Of a stretch of 48,172 bases of DNA, positions 43,762 to 48,172 are shown in pieces. Both the position numbers and the translations under genes were made by a program. The notes beneath the pieces are model-generated. The model saw nothing but the letters and a program-made list of their open reading frames with translations, was not told where the DNA came from and made no database searches. Position 1 is the stretch's first letter, and each line of letters begins with the position of its first letter. The DNA comes from Guillardia theta CCMP2712 (lineage: Eukaryota; Cryptophyceae; Pyrenomonadales; Geminigeraceae), in the NCBI RefSeq assembly GCF_000315625.1, contig NW_005434541.1, positions 1-48,172 on the forward strand. Direction: 5' to 3'.

Positions 43762-44415
43762 ATGTCCGCCATGGTGGGCATGAAGCGAAATCGCGCGATG
43801 TATGAGGAACTAGGTGGAAGCCAGATCGAAGGGAGCACTGCATGCCATGCAACAAAGATGCAGAAACTGCGCAAAACTGCACGTGTCTCTTTCAACCCTT
43901 ACGTCGTCTGCCGCAATGTCGTAATCGCTGATGATACAGAATCCGACATCGTTTCCGACAATGGAGAACAGGTTGCTGCGCAACGTGACATTAGCATGTT
44001 CGAGGATCTTGTCTGTGCCGTGAAGGATCACGACGGAACTGTACTGGAGACTACCGTGGCGGGTCAGATTGTGCAGGCATACATCAAGGACGCAAGCCTC
44101 AAGACGTGTCAGAAGATGATCGACTTTCTCGAGAGCAAGGGGTTGCTCGATCTCATTCTCAAGGTCAAGGCTTTGATTCTTCACCTTATCATTCGGATAG
44201 CTGAAAGGGGATCCGCGGGGATGTACAAGCCTTGTTATTCTTTTCATAGATCCTCCATCCCGATGTTCTTTACTATCTCCAAAGCTCTTCATGCAGCAGC
44301 CTCGAGACTGCAGGAGCAAGCACAGAACCCGAACACAACAAGTTTTGTGAAAAGTTTTGAGTTGACACCAATTGTAAATAGTGTAAATACCGAATTTTCA
44401 GTAAAGGCATGTTGA
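43762..44415 (+). CDS. RVSF-motif small protein, paralogue 1
   Basis: Single exon, 217 residues from the ATG at 43762. Seen: a basic N-terminus, TARVSFNPYVVCRNVVI (an RVxF-type PP1-docking sequence), an acidic linker, then a helical C-terminal half (LLDLILKVKALILHLIIRIA, RGSAGMYK, SSIPMFFTISKALHAAASRL). The same order and spacing occur in the frame at 46686, so the two are clearly paralogous. No known family is recognised. PP1 binding is an inference from a short motif and may be coincidental. Confidence 0.8.
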   Translation: MSAMVGMKRNRAMYEELGGSQIEGSTACHATKMQKLRKTARVSFNPYVVCRNVVIADDTESDIVSDNGEQVAAQRDISMFEDLVCAVKDHDGTVLETTVAGQIVQAYIKDASLKTCQKMIDFLESKGLLDLILKVKALILHLIIRIAERGSAGMYKPCYSFHRSSIPMFFTISKALHAAASRLQEQAQNPNTTSFVKSFELTPIVNSVNTEFSVKAC

Positions 44416-46640
44416 TCTGTTTAAAGAGTTGTCTTTGGTCGATAACTGACTGTAAGGTTCACAAGTGTTTAATAACTGGTTGGTCTGTTGCATAAATGGC
44501 AAAATGCCAGGATGTTCCAAGGCATTTCAGACGCTTACAAAACTGAATATCGGTTGAGAATTTCTTTCCAAGATGCACATTCATTGCTTGGATTGACACC
44601 CTTGCAACTTGAGACGAGTGCGTATTAATGAAATTGCACGACAGCATTTGATGGCAAACACTGAAAGCATCACTCTCGCTCGCTCGCTCGCTCGCTTCCT
44701 CTCTCCCTCGTTCGCTGGCTTCCTTGCTCCCTAGCTATCCCCACCCCCCAATCCTATCTCTTCGACCATGTGCATCGTGTGTTTGCATGACATTAGAGCC
44801 TACTTTGGTATATTCATTGCAGCAATCTTGGAAATCATTGACCAAGTAGAGTGAATCAAGCTAAAGCGCTAGAAAATTGATGTTATGGTCAAGCAAGGTA
44901 TGGACCGCCTGTTTTGTATGTCAAATCATATAAAGTTGATGATGATAAAGACGTGGAAGTGTTCTTACCTGTCATTGCACCAATGCACTTGATGCGATTT
45001 GAGATATAAGAAAAGGTCGTGATGCAATAGTCAACGCGCTCCTTGTTTTTCTCGATGTTGTTCAGAGTGTTTCTGCTCATTAGTTGTTCGGGCATCTGGT
45101 GGTAAAGCAGGTTGAGAGAGTGCGAAGAGAGATTTAGATCGTGCTATCAGATAAAGTGACATCGATAAACATCAGTCAACAGCAATGTTCAATCAGGGCA
45201 ACAGAAAGGGAATACAGCCCATGGTCGGCATTGTTCTTTTTTGTCTTGGTTCACATTTTATCAGTTTTTGCATGCATGATGTTCCAGATTGCTAATGATA
45301 GAAACATAAACAATCATAATGGAAGATCTCTTCGTGAGGTCGAGTACTCTGTTCTATATGTGACTTCAATCGTTCCAAAATCTTTTTTCCTCATTGATCA
45401 CCAACAGCATCGCTTTGCCATCAGCCGGATTCATGAATCGTTTGATCATCGACAAGTAAATTCATCCTTGTTCTGAGGATACATACAACATCCATACAAT
45501 TAACATGCAAATCATGTCAACAAGCATTTACACCACAAAGCGCTTCTCAATACAACTGAGTGCTGCCTTCGGGGAATCTTGAACATTTGCTGATCTATCT
45601 ATGATAATTTCTTGAAAACAGCACATCTCATTGTGAACATTAATGCATTGATGTTGTCAGAATCATCTTACCCCCTCGATCGCAGTCAGCATCGTCGTCC
45701 TCTGCGCGCCCTCAATATCCCAAGTTCCATGCATTACGAAGAGACAGTGCAGCCGTTATATTTGCGGGAAAACGTTACGTTTGATCGTAAGATCCGTTAG
45801 AGATTTCGTGGTTCATCTTGAAACGGTTGTTTCTGAAGGAGGTATGTAACGGCTGTAACGACTGATTCAGTTATTCACGCCCACGTGATGGGCGCCCATA
45901 CAGTCTCACAACTCATTACGTATGGGGGTACTAGATGGTTCCACTCCGTTCGAGATACACTTCAAGACACGAAATCGTTCAAGTAGAGCACTAATAGAAA
46001 CCCCTGATGCTACCTTGTGCCATGGAGCTGATGACAATGATGTCCTACCCTCTCCTCCAGGGGGTAGGGGGTACCCTCAAAAGTAGTTGAGCACGGACTG
46101 AGAAATACGTGACAGGTTGCTCGTGATCTTTACCACATAACAAATCACTGCAGGAGAAACGACGTGTTTTTCCTACTCAGAAGTCTCCCACGTGACAGTG
46201 GTTGCGTAGCTCAATAGGATCCCACGTGACGGATTATTTGATAAGTTGCTTTTTCACACTATCCTCTGAATCCATGGCCAGTCAGTGAAACTGAAGAGTT
46301 GTATGATTGCATTTTCGAGAACTCTGGCTTCTTCCCCCTTTCCCAGACTATTCCCCGGATTCTTTTGACCCCCAATTTTCTGAAAGTACCCCGTCATAAG
46401 AGCAATATTTGTATGTGAATACCACCCGTAAACTGTTGACCCCACCTCCCACATACATTCCCCCGCTACCCTACTTACAGCCTCATCAACAACTCTTTTA
46501 AGATTAAAAACCATGCAAACCTCCACCCCCTGATTCAAAGTACCCCTTATTAGACCTAATGTTTGCACTACTTGAGGTAGGTACCACAATGATGACAGGG
46601 GGTAGGGGTGAGGTGACTACTTTTAAGACTTAGAGGGGTT
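44416..46640. other. Interval between the two RVSF paralogues
   Basis: A (CTCG)n patch lies at 44674-44693. A minus-strand block at about 44975-45100 (MSRNTLNNIEKNKERVDYCI, then GAMTG followed by GTAAGA) looks like an exon of an unidentified gene. From 46040 to 46620 the DNA has GGGGTA/TACCCC runs like those before paralogue 1. The plus frame at 45141-45476 is unsupported. Confidence 0.4.
44968..45101 (-). CDS. Possible exon of an unidentified gene
   Basis: Open minus-strand block with balanced composition, ending at a GTAAGA donor on the minus strand (near 44967). No upstream or downstream exon could be linked and no domain is recognised. Confidence 0.3.
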
Positions 46641-46643
46641 TGC

Positions 46644-46649
46644 TATAAA
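46644..46649 (+). promoter_or_regulatory. TATA box of RVSF paralogue 2
   Basis: TATAAA 37 bp upstream of the ATG at 46686, which would leave only a very short 5' untranslated leader. Confidence 0.5.
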
Positions 46650-46685
46650 TCCTGGTAAACAGGCAGGAACGAACATCGAACTAAG

Positions 46686-47279
46686 ATGCTCGGAAAGCGC
46701 CATGGATATTCAGACGAGAGAGAAGAGGGAAGCATAATGGAGATCAGCGAGAGGAGGGAGACAGAAGCTGTCCCTCGCAAGCGAGCTCGTGTCTCCTTCA
46801 ACTCCAACATCATGTACAGGACAGTCATCGTTCATTCCGAGGAGGAGGAGCTTCATTTGACTGAGCTAGCACCAGCCACCAGGGATGAGGGTCTGTTCCA
46901 GGATGCGTTTATGCCCATGAAGACTCACGACGGCTCTTCTGCTGAGTGCGAGATCGCATGGAAGCTCTTCAACGCCGTCCGCACGGATAGGAGCATGACA
47001 ACGTTTCACCAGATGGTGGAACTGATTGCGATGCAAGGCATGGCGGACTTGCTCCTGAAAGTGAAGGGTGTCATCATGGAGTTGATCATCCGCATTGCCC
47101 GCAAGGGATCCGCTGGGTTCGCCAAGTCGGCGTCTGTCTTCAAGAAGTCCTCCCTCCCCGTGCTGCTGGAGATTACCAAGGCTCTCCATGCATCGGCCAT
47201 GAGGATTCGATGCAGATCGGGGCATACCGTCTGCCATGCTGGCGCTTCTGCTCCTGTTGCACTCACGACTTGCACATGA
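46686..47279 (+). CDS. RVSF-motif small protein, paralogue 2
   Basis: Single exon, 197 residues. Seen: a charged N-terminus, VPRKRARVSFNSNIMYRTVI containing RVSF after a basic stretch (possible nuclear signal), an acidic linker, then helices MADLLLKVKGVIMELIIRIA, RKGSAGFAK and SSLPVLLEITKALHASAMRI. It aligns along its length with the protein at 43762, while the tails after the last helix differ. No known domain. A conserved LLxKVKxxIxxLIIRIAxxGSAG core defines the family. Confidence 0.82.
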   Translation: MLGKRHGYSDEREEGSIMEISERRETEAVPRKRARVSFNSNIMYRTVIVHSEEEELHLTELAPATRDEGLFQDAFMPMKTHDGSSAECEIAWKLFNAVRTDRSMTTFHQMVELIAMQGMADLLLKVKGVIMELIIRIARKGSAGFAKSASVFKKSSLPVLLEITKALHASAMRIRCRSGHTVCHAGASAPVALTTCT

Positions 47280-47426
47280 GGTTGTAGAGGAGGTGTAGAA
47301 TTCTTTCAAGCTTGTCATTTTTCCTGTAAATAAAATTCTTTCTGCCACATACCTCCTTGCCGTCTCTCGTGAAGCTTATCCGATGTTTTGCTCTGAGGGA
47401 AAGCGTTCGCCTCATGCAGGATTAAG

Positions 47427-47492
<66 letters not shown>

Positions 47493-47620
47493 GGGAGCAG
47501 GAGCAGGAGCGGGAGCAGGAGCAAGAGGTTGATGGAAGTCTGGGAGGAGGTACGAGAGGATTAGAGGAAGGCAAGACATCCTTTATCATCTAGTGGGCCA
47601 AAGAAGGAAGAGAAAGAGGG
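47280..47620. other. Intergenic with hexamer repeat
   Basis: AATAAAATTC (47327-47336), a polyadenylation-like signal, lies about 50 bp after paralogue 2. The (GGAGCA)n tract at 47428-47524 follows. Confidence 0.5.
47428..47524. repeat. (GGAGCA)n hexamer tract
   Basis: About 16 GGAGCA units with GGAGCG variants. This is the reverse complement of the CTCCTG-type repeat seen elsewhere. Confidence 0.95.
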
Positions 47621-47626
47621 ATGGCC

Positions 47627-47702
47627 ATATCAGCAGCCAGAAAGGAGAGAAGCGCGTGAGATCGATATCAGCAGCCAGAAAGGAGAGAAGCGCGTGAGAT
47701 CG
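47627..47702. repeat. Perfect 38-bp tandem duplication
   Basis: Two exact copies (47627-47664 and 47665-47702), each beginning ATATCAGCAGCCAGAAAGG and ending GTGAGATCG. Confidence 0.97.
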
Positions 47703-48172
47703 AGGCTGTAGTCACCGTCATTTCCATCAGGGAGGGAGGCGGGGAGGGGGGAGGGGGGAGGGGAGTGGGGAGGGAGAGGGGGATGAGCGAGAAAAGGAGG
47801 AGGAGAGGGAGGAGGAGGAGGGAGGCAAGGGTCCACTAACCTTTGCACGATGAGATATCTCCTCCTGCCGCCCACGTACGACAGCATCAGCATGCAGAGC
47901 CTGCGAGCGGCGTGTGAGCGAGGAGGGCGGAGGAGGAGGAGCGGATGCCTGATGGGAAAGAAGTATGCGAAGGCTGCGGCGATGGGAGGGCGGAGGGTGG
48001 GAGGGAGCAAGCTAGAAGATACACAGAGGACCTGCATCCTGCACGGTAGTGTCAGTGAAGTGAAGTGGGAGAGGGAGGCAGCATAAGGGAGGGAGACAGG
48101 ATGGTTGTAGCAACGAAGATGATTGAGGTGGCCCGCAAGAAGGGAAGAGGAGAGCTGAAGGAGGGGCGGGGG
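47703..48172 (-). CDS. Probable exons of a minus-strand gene running off the window
   Basis: The block at about 47846-47902 reads LCMLMLSYVGGRRRYLIVQR on the minus strand, with an acceptor-like CGCTCGCAG before it and a GTTAGT donor after it. Flanking DNA is CT-rich on the minus strand, the usual intron texture in this window. The gene cannot be identified from this one exon. Confidence 0.35.

Noticed and set aside
44674-44693. (CTCG)n patch as a possible promoter or telomere-like repeat
   Set aside because: Short and simple, no relation to known telomere repeats, and no gene start nearby.
45141-45476. 111-codon plus frame with a hydrophobic stretch
   Set aside because: Isolated, AT-rich, no paralogue, no splice sites, and no similarity I can recognise; a chance frame is likely.

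Overview
The window is nuclear DNA of a unicellular, probably flagellated eukaryote. Genes are interrupted by many short introns (about 45-120 nt, GT-AG with a few likely GC-AG), codon use is GC-leaning, and introns carry pyrimidine or purine microsatellites. The mix of a four-domain voltage-gated channel, a jouberin homologue, CDK11, a TRAPP subunit and an Akr1-like palmitoyltransferase fits an algal or protist lineage. A cryptophyte such as Guillardia theta is my best guess, from overall style only.

Layout. 1-3.1 kb (-): 3'-incomplete gene joining a glutathione-transferase-like thioredoxin-fold domain to a C2 domain. 3.1-5.4 kb: non-genic, with a GC-rich island and G-run DNA. 5.4-11.35 kb (+): four-domain voltage-gated cation channel with an EF-hand pair in the middle. 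11.5-12.3 kb (-): secretory-signal protein of unknown function. 13.1-16.9 kb (+): CDK11-type kinase. 17.4-19.9 kb (+): armadillo-like protein. 20.1-21.2 kb (-): predicted myristoylated/palmitoylated protein. 22.1-28.6 kb (+): jouberin (AHI1) homologue with a large insertion inside the WD40 propeller. 28.8-29.7 kb (-): TRAPPC2/sedlin. 30.6-32.3 kb (+): DHHC-family palmitoyltransferase with a DHDC centre. 32.3-35.8 kb: island, G-run DNA and gene fragments. 35.8-37.6 kb (+): MDR oxidoreductase fused to an EF-hand and a thioredoxin domain. 37.7-38.4 kb (-): coiled-coil protein. 38.9-40.3 kb (-): PIF/Harbinger-type transposase between GC-rich islands. 41-43.7 kb: islands and G/C-run DNA. 43.8-44.4 and 46.7-47.3 kb (+): two paralogous small proteins with an RVSF motif. 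47.3-48.2 kb: repeats and probable exons of a (-) gene.

The left 32 kb is gene-dense, with convergent gene ends only about 150 bp apart. The right 16 kb is looser and contains a transposase, repeated GC-rich islands and lineage-specific paralogues. Several genes concern membrane traffic, cilia or calcium (channel, C2 protein, jouberin, TRAPPC2, palmitoyltransferase, acylated protein), but nothing in the sequence shows that they form a pathway. Exon joins for jouberin, CDK11, TRAPPC2, the coiled-coil gene, the channel and the acyl-anchored protein were checked by hand for phase and close without a frame break over the stated ranges. The most novel-looking items are the repeated strand-rich module in jouberin, the middle EF-hands and E/A/D/D filter of the channel, the DHDC palmitoyltransferase, the domain fusions and the GC-rich island family.
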